Source: Carboxylicivirga sp964602515 (GTDB lineage: Bacteria; Bacteroidota; Bacteroidia; Bacteroidales; Marinilabiliaceae). Taken from it: a stretch of DNA of 64,000 nt. Below the pieces are notes generated by a model. The model was not told the DNA's origin, made no database searches, and saw only the letters and a program-made list of their open reading frames with translations. Positions 18,748 to 28,507 of the stretch are shown here, one piece after another. The DNA is taken from assembly GCA_964602515.1 (NCBI GenBank), contig CAZRRJ010000004.1, positions 124,001 to 188,000 of the forward strand, in the 5' to 3' direction. The translations under genes and the position numbers were made by a program. Position 1 is the stretch's first letter; every line of letters begins with the position of its first letter.

Positions 18748-20664
18748 ATGGATATTTTTCATCATATACTAAAGCAATACTGGGGTTACAATGGCTTCAG
18801 GGCATTGCAAGAAGATATAATCCGCTCCGTAGCTAATGGCAACGATACCATTGGGCTTATGCCAACAGGAGGTGGTAAATCCTTAACATTCCAGGTACCA
18901 GCACTGGTCAAAGAAGGAGTATGCCTTGTTGTAACACCACTTATTGCACTGATGAAAGACCAGGTGGAAAACCTTAAACGTAGAGATATTAAAGCTGCTG
19001 CCATTCATTCTGGCCTTACGCGCGATGAAATAAATATGACCCTTGACAATTGTATTTTTGGTGGAACAAAATTTCTGTATTTATCACCTGAGCGTTTAGG
19101 TACTGATCTTTTCCAGGAAAAGGTTATACAGATGAATGTTAACCTGTTGGCAATTGATGAAGCACATTGTATATCGCAATGGGGATATGATTTCAGGCCA
19201 TCGTACCTTAAGGTGGCCGAAATACGTGAGTTAATACCTGAAACACCTGTATTAGCATTAACAGCAACAGCTACGCCTGAAGTTGTAGACGATATTCAGG
19301 AGCGTTTACACTTCAAAAAGAAAAATCTTTTTCAAAAAAGTTTTCATCGCGATAACCTGGCATACGTTGTCAGGCCATCGGAAGATAAAGAGCAACAACT
19401 GCTCAATATCATTTCTAAAATACCGGGTAGTGCAGTTGTTTATGTCCGCAACCGCAAAAAAACCAAAGAGTACGCAGATCTATTGCTTAAAAATGGCATA
19501 TCTGCCAGCTCCTTTCATGCGGGCATGCCGCAGGAAGTAAAAGACAAGCGTCAAAAATTGTGGACCGATGGCGAGATACGTGTTATTGTATCCACCAATG
19601 CTTTTGGAATGGGCATTGATAAACCCGATGTCCGTTTGGTTGTTCATATGGATGCCCCTGACTCATTAGAAGCCTATTTTCAGGAAGCCGGACGAGGTGG
19701 CCGCGATGGCAAAAAAGCATATGCCGTTCTATTATGGTCAAATAATGACAAAGCACGCCTTAAAAGAAGCATAGCTCTCTCCTTTCCTGAAAAAGATAAA
19801 ATACTGAATGTGTATGATGCCCTTGGTAACTTCTTTCAGCTGGCTGTAGGCAGTGGCTTCGGTATGGTTTATGATTTTAATATGGGTCAGTTTTGTAAAG
19901 CTTATCGTATAAATATAATAACCGTATTCAATAGCCTTAAAATACTACAACGTGCCGGATATATAGAGTTTACCGAAGAGCTGCAACTAGCTGCTAAAGT
20001 TCATTTTATTATGCGACGCGATGACCTTTATAAATTCCAGATAGCCAATGAGGACTACGATCGGGTTATTAAAATATTGCTAAGATCGTACACCGGACTG
20101 TTTACCGAATATGTTGCTATTGATGAAGATTTACTGGCTAAGCGCATGGAAGTATCACGTGATACCATTTATCAATACCTGGTTAAACTCAGCCAACTCA
20201 GGGTAATTAAGTACATTCCTCAAAAGAAAACGCCCCTTATCTGTTATACCAGATCGCGCGAAGACAGCAAGTACATTGAGTTACGCAAAGAAGTATACCA
20301 TAACAGAAAAGAAAAATACGAGCAACGCATTGCCAGTGTAATAGCTTATGGTACCCTTAATCACATTTGCCGAAGCAAACAGTTATTAGCATATTTTGGT
20401 CAAAAGGGAGGTAAAGATTGCGGTAAATGCGATGTATGCCAAGACATGAAAAAAACGGCATTATCCATTAATCAGTTTGATGAAATTCAGGAGCTGATTA
20501 GAACCACTTTAAAAGAGCACACTATTACTTTTGATGAATTGCTTATGAAGATCAATGTTAAACAAGACGACCTGCAAAAAGTCCTTCGATGGCTTGAAGA
20601 ATATAATATTGTAAGTGAAAATGAAAAAGGCCTGTTAGAGTGGTTAAAAACAGATGATAACTAA
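18748..20664 (+). CDS. recQ: ATP-dependent DNA helicase RecQ
   Basis: 638 residues. Motif I is PTGGGKS (K44) and motif II is DEAH; FRPSYLK and the QEAGRGGRDG motif VI follow. The RecQ-C-terminal zinc cysteines appear as CRSKQLLAYFG and CGKCDVC, followed by a winged-helix region. A classical HRDC domain is not evident in the last 60 residues, which read more like a second winged helix. RecQ unwinds recombination intermediates and stalled forks. Transcribed alone; a TAACTTTA box with an upstream TTG lies just before the start. Confidence 0.95.
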   Translation: MDIFHHILKQYWGYNGFRALQEDIIRSVANGNDTIGLMPTGGGKSLTFQVPALVKEGVCLVVTPLIALMKDQVENLKRRDIKAAAIHSGLTRDEINMTLDNCIFGGTKFLYLSPERLGTDLFQEKVIQMNVNLLAIDEAHCISQWGYDFRPSYLKVAEIRELIPETPVLALTATATPEVVDDIQERLHFKKKNLFQKSFHRDNLAYVVRPSEDKEQQLLNIISKIPGSAVVYVRNRKKTKEYADLLLKNGISASSFHAGMPQEVKDKRQKLWTDGEIRVIVSTNAFGMGIDKPDVRLVVHMDAPDSLEAYFQEAGRGGRDGKKAYAVLLWSNNDKARLKRSIALSFPEKDKILNVYDALGNFFQLAVGSGFGMVYDFNMGQFCKAYRINIITVFNSLKILQRAGYIEFTEELQLAAKVHFIMRRDDLYKFQIANEDYDRVIKILLRSYTGLFTEYVAIDEDLLAKRMEVSRDTIYQYLVKLSQLRVIKYIPQKKTPLICYTRSREDSKYIELRKEVYHNRKEKYEQRIASVIAYGTLNHICRSKQLLAYFGQKGGKDCGKCDVCQDMKKTALSINQFDEIQELIRTTLKEHTITFDELLMKINVKQDDLQKVLRWLEEYNIVSENEKGLLEWLKTDDN

Positions 20665-20732
20665 GCATATCTTTTTTTATTTAAGAACACAATCGGTACC
20701 AATATCCGACCATAGGGCATTAAACAAGAATC

Positions 20733-20766
20733 ATTGTCTATTAATCACCAAATTTTCTTACTTTTG
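20733..20766 (+). promoter_or_regulatory. Bacteroidota-type promoter for the DUF5063 operon
   Basis: ATTG at 20733-20736 and TACTTTTG at 20759-20766, spaced 22 bases, match the TTTG / TAnnTTTG consensus of the Bacteroidota primary sigma factor. The start codon follows 54 bases later. Confidence 0.55.
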
Positions 20767-20819
20767 CCCCTTAATATCAAATAAAATTGTTTCATAGTTG
20801 AAGCAATTAATAAATACGT

Positions 20820-21452
20820 ATGAAAGAGTCGTTTGAGCATGTAGTCTATTCAAAAAACGTTATAGAATTTGTAACTGTAGCCAAAGAATACTGCACATTT
20901 GTAGAATCAGTTGAAGAGCTTAACCGTAAACAGTTTGTCACAATTGCAACCCGAATCATTCCACTTTTATACCTTAAATCAGTTGTTCTGCCCAAAGTAG
21001 AAACAGAGCTGGAGGATAGTATTGAAAAAACGGTTGACGAAATGACCTATACTCAGATACAAGATGGCATTACTTCAAAACTAGGACGCTTTAATGATTA
21101 CCTTGAGGTGTTTACACCTGATATGCAGCGTAGTGACACTCCGGTAATTGCATTTATTGGTGAAGACATGGCAGATATCTACCAGGATTTAAAAGACTTT
21201 GTCTCTGCTTACCGTTTGGGTGTAACAGAAGTAATGAACGATGCTCTTGCCGAAGTAGTTAACAACTTTGAACTATACTGGGGGCAACGCATTGTTAATA
21301 CATTACGCGCCTTACACGCCATTTTATACAGCGAAGAAAACCTTGAAGAGGAAGAAGGCGAAAGTGATTTTCAGGAAAACCAACAAAAAGAAAGTTGGTA
21401 TAATCGTTTTCAACAAGGTTGGCAGGATGATGACGAAAGCATAATCAAATAG
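20820..21452 (+). CDS. DUF5063 domain protein
   Basis: 210 residues, helical, acidic, without signal peptide or membrane segment. The sequence and the following genes (3'-5' exonuclease, RlmI) match the conserved DUF5063 / exonuclease / RNA methyltransferase cluster I know from Bacteroidales genomes. Biochemical function is unknown; the linkage suggests an RNA or DNA maintenance role. It is first in an operon, with 22 bp to the exonuclease gene. The C-terminal 30 residues are strongly charged and probably disordered. Confidence 0.75.
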   Translation: MKESFEHVVYSKNVIEFVTVAKEYCTFVESVEELNRKQFVTIATRIIPLLYLKSVVLPKVETELEDSIEKTVDEMTYTQIQDGITSKLGRFNDYLEVFTPDMQRSDTPVIAFIGEDMADIYQDLKDFVSAYRLGVTEVMNDALAEVVNNFELYWGQRIVNTLRALHAILYSEENLEEEEGESDFQENQQKESWYNRFQQGWQDDDESIIK

Positions 21453-21474
21453 TATAACTAAAGCCTAGGACTAA

Positions 21475-22071
21475 ATGGAGAAAACCATTACAAAGGAATC
21501 GCTGAGTTTATTACCATTGAAACACTTTAGTGGCCCTGTGGATGTTATTGAAGATGAAGACAAAATTGAAGAGTTAGTTAATGAGTTAGAACAACACCCG
21601 GTTATTGGCTTTGATACAGAAACCAAACCTTCTTTTCAAAAAGGAAAAGTTAACCAGGTATCTTTATTACAACTTTCCACTAATAATAAAGCTTATTTGT
21701 TCCGCCTTAATAAAACCGGACTTCACCCGGCTTTAATAAAGCTGATGGCAAATAGTGCTATAAAAAAAGTAGGTGTTGGTATTCGTGATGACCTTAAAGG
21801 CTTGCGTCGCTTATCTGAATTTGAGCATGCCGGTTTTATTGAATTACAGGATCATGTTAAAAAGGTGGGTATTGAAGATACAAGCCTGAAGAAACTGGCC
21901 GGACTTCTACTCAATTTCAGAGTTAGTAAACGTCAAAGGCTCTCCAACTGGGAAGCGCCACACTTAACAGAAGCACAGGTACTTTATGCTGCAACTGATG
22001 CGTGGGTTGCCGTTGAATTGTACGATAAGTTAACAAATAAATTTCCTGAGTGTAAAGCTCAAACAATATAA
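21475..22071 (+). CDS. 3'-5' exonuclease, RNase D / WRN exonuclease-like (DEDDy)
   Basis: 198 residues. Exo I is GFDTET (D47, E49), Exo II lies in VGIRDDLKGL, and Exo III is Y171-AATD-A (D175), so all four acidic residues and the DEDDy tyrosine are present. No HRDC domain follows, so it is the short single-domain form. It trims 3' ends of RNA or DNA; substrate cannot be told from sequence. Second gene of the DUF5063 operon, 19 bp before the methyltransferase gene. Confidence 0.88.
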   Translation: MEKTITKESLSLLPLKHFSGPVDVIEDEDKIEELVNELEQHPVIGFDTETKPSFQKGKVNQVSLLQLSTNNKAYLFRLNKTGLHPALIKLMANSAIKKVGVGIRDDLKGLRRLSEFEHAGFIELQDHVKKVGIEDTSLKKLAGLLLNFRVSKRQRLSNWEAPHLTEAQVLYAATDAWVAVELYDKLTNKFPECKAQTI

Positions 22072-22090
22072 CTGATAGTTTTTATTATCG

Positions 22091-23281
22091 ATGGCAGAAA
22101 GACCACAATTAGTACTAAAACCCGGCAAGGAACAAAGCTTAAACCGTTTCCACCCCTGGGTTTTTTCAGGAGCTGTTAAAGGAGTTAAAGGACCGGAGTT
22201 AGCAGAAGGGGATGTTGTTGAAGTACTCGACAGCAATGAAAACTTTATGGCTTTAGGTCATTATATTATCGGATCTATAGCCGTTCGTATTTTATCATTT
22301 GAGAATATTGATGTTGATTATGCCTTTTGGAAACGCAAAATAAAAGGTGCGTATGAACTTCGTAAAGCCAATGGATTAGCCGAAAATGAGCAAACAAATG
22401 CTTTTCGTTTAGTTCATGGAGAAGGCGATTACCTGCCGGGACTGATCATTGATTTTTATAATGGAACAGCAGTTGTACAAATGCATACTGTTGGCATGTA
22501 CTTAAGCAAAGATTTAATTGTCCAAGCACTGCGGGAAGTGCTTGGCGACAGCTTAAAGTGTATTTTCAACAAATCAGAAGGTACCATGCCTTTTAAAGCC
22601 GACATAGAGCCAGTAAATGGTTACTTATTTGGTAAAAGCACTGAAAAAATTGCACTTGAAAACGGCCTCAAGTTTCATGTGGATTGGGAACGCGGACAAA
22701 AAACAGGATTCTTTGTTGACCAACGCGAAAACCGCTCTTTAATTGAACATTACAGCAAAGATCGTGAGGTATTAAATATGTTCTGCTACACCGGGGGCTT
22801 TTCCTTCTATGCCATGCGTGGTGGTGCAAAAACAGTTCATTCGGTAGATAGCTCTGAACGTGCTATACAAATTACCAATGATAATGTAGCACTGAATTTT
22901 CCGGGCGACAAAAGACATGAGGCCTTTGCTGTTGATGCCTTTAAGTATTTAAATAAAATTAAGGATAAGTACGACCTGATTATATTAGATCCGCCCGCCT
23001 TTGCCAAGCATATTAATGTGGTAAAAAACGCCTTGCAAGGCTATCGTCGTCTGAATGCCAAAGCTATGGAGCAAATTCGCCCCGGAGGCATATTATTTAC
23101 CTTCTCCTGTTCACAAGTTATTTCAAAAGAACAGTTTCGTACTATGGTATTTTCATCGGCTGTACGAGCAGGCCGTAAAATCAGAATATTACAGCAATTA
23201 ACACAGCCGGCCGATCATCCGGTTGATATCTTTCACCCCGAGGGTGAGTACCTTAAGGGATTAGTCGTTTACGTAGAATAG
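22091..23281 (+). CDS. Class I SAM-dependent rRNA methyltransferase (RlmI-like)
   Basis: 396 residues. The N-terminal PUA-type domain (about 1-75, motif NRFHPWVFSGAV) is followed by an RlmI-like middle domain and a Rossmann methyltransferase with NMFCYTGGFSFYA for SAM and the DPPAFAKH catalytic signature. The E. coli relative RlmI methylates C1962 of 23S rRNA; the same target is likely here. Third gene of the DUF5063 operon. Confidence 0.9.
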   Translation: MAERPQLVLKPGKEQSLNRFHPWVFSGAVKGVKGPELAEGDVVEVLDSNENFMALGHYIIGSIAVRILSFENIDVDYAFWKRKIKGAYELRKANGLAENEQTNAFRLVHGEGDYLPGLIIDFYNGTAVVQMHTVGMYLSKDLIVQALREVLGDSLKCIFNKSEGTMPFKADIEPVNGYLFGKSTEKIALENGLKFHVDWERGQKTGFFVDQRENRSLIEHYSKDREVLNMFCYTGGFSFYAMRGGAKTVHSVDSSERAIQITNDNVALNFPGDKRHEAFAVDAFKYLNKIKDKYDLIILDPPAFAKHINVVKNALQGYRRLNAKAMEQIRPGGILFTFSCSQVISKEQFRTMVFSSAVRAGRKIRILQQLTQPADHPVDIFHPEGEYLKGLVVYVE

Positions 23282-23302
23282 CATTACTAAAAAATAAGTG
23301 TC

Positions 23303-24556
23303 TTGGATTTTAAAGAGTTTGATTTTTCGGATGAATTGATAAATGGCTTAGAGGCCATGCGTTTTGAAAAGGCAACGCCTGTACAAGAACAAACCATACC
23401 CATTATAAAGGAAGGGAAAGACCTGATAGCATGTGCTCAGACTGGTACAGGAAAAACGGCAGCTTATCTTTTGCCGGTATTGGATAAATTGGTTCGCAAC
23501 GGGCGCAATAAGATCAATGCTCTCATTTTGGTTCCAACGCGTGAGCTGGCCATACAGATTGACCAGCAAATGGAAGGTTTCGGCTATTTTCTTGATATTT
23601 CATCAACTGCCATTTATGGTGGTAATGATTCGGGAGAATGGAACCGCCAGAAAACAGCTCTTATAACCGGGGCTGACATAGTAATCGCAACACCGGGGCG
23701 ACTTATTCAGCATTTAACCATGGGCTATGTTAGTATGGATACCTTACAGCACCTTATTCTGGATGAAGCCGACCGCATGCTGGATATGGGCTTTTTCGAG
23801 GATATTATGCAAGTGGTAAAATACATGCCCAAAGAACGTCAAACCTTGATGTTTTCAGCAACAATGCCTCCTAAAATAAGAGAACTGGCCAAAAATATTT
23901 TGCATAACCAAGAAGAAGTTAACATCTCTATAAGTAAGCCTGCCGAAGGGATACTGCAAGCTGCTTACATGGTGTACGACACACAAAAAATACCTTTACT
24001 CAACGACTTACTTAAAGATAAGGATCTGCCCAGTATCATTATTTTTACTTCAACCAAAATTAAAGTAAAAGAAATAGCCCGCTCATTAAAAAGCAATGGT
24101 TTTAATGCACAAGCCATTAGTTCTGACCTGGAACAGATTGAACGTGAAAATGTACTGCGGGAGTTTAAGAACAGGAACACGCAAATATTAGTTGCTACAG
24201 ATATTATTGCACGGGGTATTGATATTGAAAAAATTGACCTGGTTATTAATTTTGATGTACCGCGTGATGCCGAAGACTATGTACACCGTGTAGGGCGTAC
24301 CGCACGTGCTCAAACACAGGGGGTAGCCATTACCCTTATTAACGATAAAGAGGTAATGGAGTTTCACAAAATTGAGCGTTTAATTGAGAAGGAAATCTAT
24401 AAGATTCCTTTACCTCCATACTTGGGCGAGGCTCCGGCTTACAATCCTAAAGAACAAGAAAAAAGCCGCCCCAAAAGCAATTTTAAAGGCGGCAACAAAC
24501 GTAAAAACTTTAAGAGAAAACCAGCAGCTAAAAAAGGCGGAGAAAAAAAAGCATAG
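23303..24556 (+). CDS. DEAD-box RNA helicase (TTG start)
   Basis: 417 residues starting at TTG 23303. The first ATG downstream (codon 19) would cut off the conserved phenylalanine of the Q motif (FDFSDELINGLEAMRFEKAT), so TTG is the likely start. Motifs: AQTGTGKT, PTRELA, TPGR, DEADRMLDMGF, SAT and HRVGRTARA. It ends in a basic K/R-rich tail (about 385-417) for RNA contact. RhlE-like type, acting in ribosome assembly or RNA turnover. It follows the rRNA methyltransferase by 21 bp, which suits a ribosome-maturation operon. Confidence 0.92.
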   Translation: MDFKEFDFSDELINGLEAMRFEKATPVQEQTIPIIKEGKDLIACAQTGTGKTAAYLLPVLDKLVRNGRNKINALILVPTRELAIQIDQQMEGFGYFLDISSTAIYGGNDSGEWNRQKTALITGADIVIATPGRLIQHLTMGYVSMDTLQHLILDEADRMLDMGFFEDIMQVVKYMPKERQTLMFSATMPPKIRELAKNILHNQEEVNISISKPAEGILQAAYMVYDTQKIPLLNDLLKDKDLPSIIIFTSTKIKVKEIARSLKSNGFNAQAISSDLEQIERENVLREFKNRNTQILVATDIIARGIDIEKIDLVINFDVPRDAEDYVHRVGRTARAQTQGVAITLINDKEVMEFHKIERLIEKEIYKIPLPPYLGEAPAYNPKEQEKSRPKSNFKGGNKRKNFKRKPAAKKGGEKKA

Positions 24557-24903
24557 TTCATCACTTAACGAGACTGTCCTTAAATGCAGGAAAATTAACT
24601 CTTTGTCAAAATTTAAGATTACTCCACCACAAAGGAGAAACTGAACTTAACAACACCCCTATAGGGATTAAGGGTAAAAAATTGCAGAAGACAAAGAACT
24701 CATTTTTTAAACAATCTCGTTGTTATTAATAACACTGTATAAAACACCGGCAAATACTAAACATATCATTAGCAACGTTATGTATCTCTTTGCCCCATCT
24801 GTATTTCAAACCTATAATCAAAAGGTGATTGGTAATCTATTTTGAATTCAGAATACGGTGACTTCTATACCCTATATTCTAAATAATTGTAAATCTCATT
24901 CAA
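24557..24903. other. Intergenic region
   Basis: AT-rich spacer between the DEAD helicase and tex. A short CCCTATAGGG dyad (about 24656-24665) is the only symmetric element noticed. No gene is supported. Confidence 0.5.
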
Positions 24904-27030
24904 ATGAAATTAGTACACCTCATAGCCAAAGAACTTAATTTACCTGAGAAAAGCGTACAAAACACAATCCTATTGCTTGATGAAGGGGCCACCATCCCTT
25001 TTATCAGCAGGTATCGTAAAGAAATGACAGGCAGCCTTGATGAAGTAGAGATTAGCAACATAAAAGAACGCTATGAAAAGCTTCAGGAACTGGAAAAACG
25101 CAAAGAAACCATCCTTAAATCAATGGATGAACAAGGTGTTTTAACGGATGAGCTTGAGCGAAAAATAAAAGCTACTTACGATGCAAACGAACTGGAAGAC
25201 ATCTATCTCCCTTTTAAGCCTAAACGAAAAACAAGGGCGGTAAAGGCGCGAGAGAAAGGACTGGAGCCATTGGCTAAACTTATAATGAAACAATATGAAC
25301 GCGATATAGAAAGCAAAGCCTCCGCATATATTAATAATGAAATACCTAGTGTAACTGATGCTTTGCAAGGCGCACGGGATATTATTGCTGAGTGGATAAA
25401 TGAGCATCGTGTAGGACGCGAGATTGTTCGTTCAGTATTTGATAAAGAAGCTGTTATTACCTCTAAAATGGTAAAAGGTAAAGCGGAAGAAGGCATTAAA
25501 TACAAAGATTATTTTGACTGGAGTGAACCTTTAAAACGTTGTCCATCGCACCGTTTTATGGCTATGCGCCGTGGCGAAAAAGAAGGCTATCTTAAGCTAA
25601 GTATTTCGCCCAATACAAAAAATGGTATTGATCGCCTTGATCGTTTTTTTGTTAAAGGCAATAACAGTGCTGCTGAGCAGGTAAGCGAAGCAGTTACCGA
25701 CGCTTACAAGCGCCTCTTATCTCCTTCAATTGAAACAGAATTTATCAATCTGTTTAAGGAAAAAGCCGACACAGAGGCCATTCGCGTTTTTGCCGAAAAC
25801 CTGCGCCAGCTCCTGCTGGCATCACCTCTTGGACAAAAGCAGGTACTGGCACTTGATCCGGGATTCAGAACGGGATGTAAAGTGGTGGCACTGGATGAAC
25901 AGGGTAACTTATTGGAGAATGCCACCATATACCCTCACCCACCACAAAACGACTACCATAAATCAAGCTCAACCATAAAAACTCTGGTTGAAAAACATAA
26001 CATAGAAGCCATTGCTATTGGTAATGGAACTGCATCGCGTGAAACAGAAGCTTTTGTTAAAGGACTACAATTTAAGGACAAAGTACAGATTTTTGTTATT
26101 AGTGAAGATGGCGCTTCTGTGTACTCGGCAGGAAAAGTAGCAAGAGAGGAATTTCCTGACCACGATGTAACTGTACGTGGCGCAATATCTATCGGACGAC
26201 GTTTAATGGATCCTCTGGCTGAATTGGTAAAGATTGATCCCAAATCAATTGGCGTAGGACAATACCAGCACGATGTGGATCAATCGCAACTTAAGAAATC
26301 ACTGGATATTGTTGTTGAATCATGTGTTAACTCAGTTGGAGTCAATCTCAATACCGCAAGCAAGCACCTGCTAACTTACGTGTCAGGTTTAGGCCCCCAG
26401 TTGGCACAGAATATTGTTGATTACAGGGCTAAAAACGGTGCATTTCTGTCGCGGGATAACCTTAAAAAAGTACCCCGTTTAGGCACCAAAGCATATGAGC
26501 AAGCAGCCGGTTTTCTGCGTATTGAGCAAGCTAAAAATCCACTTGATAATACTGCCGTTCATCCTGAATCATACAAGGTAGTTAACCAAATGGCCAGCAA
26601 CCTGGGTTGTAAAGTCAATGACCTTATAAAAGATAAAAATCTTCGCTCACGCATTGATCTAAAAAACTATGTAACAAGTAGTATTGGGCTTCCGACTTTA
26701 ACAGATATTATGAATGAACTGGATAAGCCTGGCCGTGACCCCCGTGAAGAAATTAAGGCCTTTGAGTTTGCCGATGGTATTTACTCAATTGATGATTTAT
26801 ACGAGGGAATGGAACTCCCCGGCTTAGTAACGAACATCACTAATTTTGGTGCTTTTATTAATATTGGAGTTAAGCAAGATGGTTTAGTACATATCTCCCA
26901 ACTGGCTAATAAATACGTCAGTGATCCCAATGAAATTGTAAAGCTTCAACAACAGGTTAAGGTAAGGGTTATGGAGGTAGACAAGGTACGAAAGCGCATT
27001 CAACTGAGCATGAAAGATATTAAATCATAA
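24904..27030 (+). CDS. tex: Tex-family RNA-binding protein
   Basis: 708 residues. The N-terminal helical Tex region contains ATIPFISRYRKEMTGSLDE. A YqgF/RNase H-like domain has ALDPGFRTGCK, followed by tandem helix-hairpin-helix motifs (VGVNLNTASKHLL) and a C-terminal S1 domain (about 635-705; GLVTNITNFGAFINIGVKQD). Tex binds nucleic acid and influences transcription. Length is slightly below the usual 720-780. Monocistronic. Confidence 0.95.
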   Translation: MKLVHLIAKELNLPEKSVQNTILLLDEGATIPFISRYRKEMTGSLDEVEISNIKERYEKLQELEKRKETILKSMDEQGVLTDELERKIKATYDANELEDIYLPFKPKRKTRAVKAREKGLEPLAKLIMKQYERDIESKASAYINNEIPSVTDALQGARDIIAEWINEHRVGREIVRSVFDKEAVITSKMVKGKAEEGIKYKDYFDWSEPLKRCPSHRFMAMRRGEKEGYLKLSISPNTKNGIDRLDRFFVKGNNSAAEQVSEAVTDAYKRLLSPSIETEFINLFKEKADTEAIRVFAENLRQLLLASPLGQKQVLALDPGFRTGCKVVALDEQGNLLENATIYPHPPQNDYHKSSSTIKTLVEKHNIEAIAIGNGTASRETEAFVKGLQFKDKVQIFVISEDGASVYSAGKVAREEFPDHDVTVRGAISIGRRLMDPLAELVKIDPKSIGVGQYQHDVDQSQLKKSLDIVVESCVNSVGVNLNTASKHLLTYVSGLGPQLAQNIVDYRAKNGAFLSRDNLKKVPRLGTKAYEQAAGFLRIEQAKNPLDNTAVHPESYKVVNQMASNLGCKVNDLIKDKNLRSRIDLKNYVTSSIGLPTLTDIMNELDKPGRDPREEIKAFEFADGIYSIDDLYEGMELPGLVTNITNFGAFINIGVKQDGLVHISQLANKYVSDPNEIVKLQQQVKVRVMEVDKVRKRIQLSMKDIKS

Positions 27031-27047
27031 ATTAAAGTAAGAAACGC

Positions 27048-27172
27048 AAGGTAATAAGGTTAAAACCATTAATAATATTTAGCGACTAAAGTGGCTAAAA
27101 AATAAGGTATGGATGCCCGGTAAACTTAACTTTATTCACCGGGATAAACTCAGTGAACAACCTTATTACCTT
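27048..27172. repeat. Nested inverted repeats after tex
   Basis: Outer arms AAGGTAATAAGGTT and its perfect complement are 97 bp apart; inner arms are CCCGGT and ACCGGG. This could fold into a long RNA stem or be a remnant of a small mobile element. Confidence 0.55.
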
Positions 27173-27495
27173 AATTATACCGGCAACATAACTCTTTTCC
27201 ACATTCTGCAACGCAATAATACCAATACTACATTAAAATGCGTCTTATCCTTTCGCTCTATTTAACTTATAGCACGTTAAAAATTATCGCTTTAGCTCAA
27301 ACTATGTTTCTGTTTTTCGCCTTGCCTAAATTAAAAATATCTAAACAAGATACGGCTCACTTCAAAATAAAGTTGGTATAACTACCTTATCACTATCTTA
27401 TTCAATTATACCAAATAAAAAAAAACTCACCGTTATGTCACCCTTTTTCTAATCCTACGTGTCTTTTATAAAACAAAGGACAAAAGGTTTAAGTT

Positions 27496-27535
27496 AAGAG
27501 GTACTGATCTAATGATTAAAATGTACCTCTTTTTT
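27496..27535 (+). terminator. Terminator hairpin upstream of the Crp/Fnr gene
   Basis: AAGAGGTAC (27496-27504) pairs with GTACCTCTT (27523-27531) and runs into a T tract. It sits 43 bp before the regulator's ATG and 466 bp after tex. Confidence 0.65.
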
Positions 27536-27578
27536 CCTTACATGGTAAATTAGTCCATGAATTACAAAACAAAGTCAT

Positions 27579-28223
27579 ATGGAAGCAATAGTGGAAGATT
27601 ACAATCAGTTATTCACTTCATTTGATAAATGCTCCATGTATCAATCAGGTGAAATAATTTACAATGCCAATAGCAAAACCAAAGCCGCATACTTGGTTAA
27701 GCGTGGAATGGTTAAACTTTACAGCATTGGAGCAAAGGGAATAAAACACATTGTACGAATGGTACGCGAGGGTGAAATTGTTGGTTACTACTCCCAATTC
27801 ACGAATCAGCCGGAAGTAACAGGTTGCGAGTGCATTGTAAATTCTGTACTCTGCGAAATATCAGACAACAACCTACAGGATGCCTTTCGAATGAATAGCA
27901 ATTTAGCCTACGTACTACTGCAAAAGGCATGCTCTGAAATGAAGGAAACCTGCAACTCCATAGTTGAAATGAGCCAAACAACTGTAAGGGGACGATCTGC
28001 CAACATACTTGTTAAACAAATGGAACTGTTTGATGTAAATGAAGGTGACCGGTTTCCACTCCGTATTTCACGTACCGATATTGCTCACTGGATAGGTACC
28101 TCAAGAGAGTCTGTTAGCCGTTCACTCAACGATTTTGCACGCGAAAAACTGATTGAAATGAATAAAGAAGGCATTAAAATTATTAATTTAAAAGACTTAA
28201 AACGGGTTAGTATTATTAGTTAA
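27579..28223 (+). CDS. Crp/Fnr family transcriptional regulator
   Basis: 214 residues. The N-terminal cyclic-nucleotide-binding-like beta-roll spans about 10-120. The dimerisation helix is about 120-145, and the Crp-type winged helix has ISRTDIAHWIGTSRESVSRSLNDF as recognition unit (written here in two overlapping parts: ISRTDIAHWIGT and SRESVSRSLNDF). It lacks the clustered N-terminal cysteines of FNR, so it is probably not an Fe-S oxygen sensor. Targets are unknown and no neighbouring operon is obviously its own. Confidence 0.88.
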   Translation: MEAIVEDYNQLFTSFDKCSMYQSGEIIYNANSKTKAAYLVKRGMVKLYSIGAKGIKHIVRMVREGEIVGYYSQFTNQPEVTGCECIVNSVLCEISDNNLQDAFRMNSNLAYVLLQKACSEMKETCNSIVEMSQTTVRGRSANILVKQMELFDVNEGDRFPLRISRTDIAHWIGTSRESVSRSLNDFAREKLIEMNKEGIKIINLKDLKRVSIIS

Positions 28224-28507
28224 GCTCTTACCTGTAAACATACTACCGCCAAAATTCAGTACTACTTGTGCTATGTACTGTTTAATAATGTACTGTCTTA
28301 TAATTTGTCCGATAGCTATCTGAACTTTTATTTTCTCATTATTTTCAAACATCTAAAACAGAATAAACGCCATAGTTAAATGTATAAGTAGTGGCCTATA
28401 GCGTGTTAGCTTCCTGTCAAACTAACACACTTGTTTATACAGGTTGTAAAAGTCGATATGTATTACCCTTACCTACCCTTACTGATACAAAATGTTAGAC
28501 ATAAATT

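Larger units (their letters stand above)
27031..27578. other. Structured 548-bp intergenic region, possible small RNA
   Basis: No open frame of note. It carries a 14-bp perfect inverted repeat (27048-27061 with 27159-27172) enclosing a second one (CCCGGT 27116 / ACCGGG 27138), and ends with a terminator hairpin at 27496-27535. A terminator this far from tex and just before the next gene may mark the end of an unannotated transcript or an attenuator. Confidence 0.45.
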
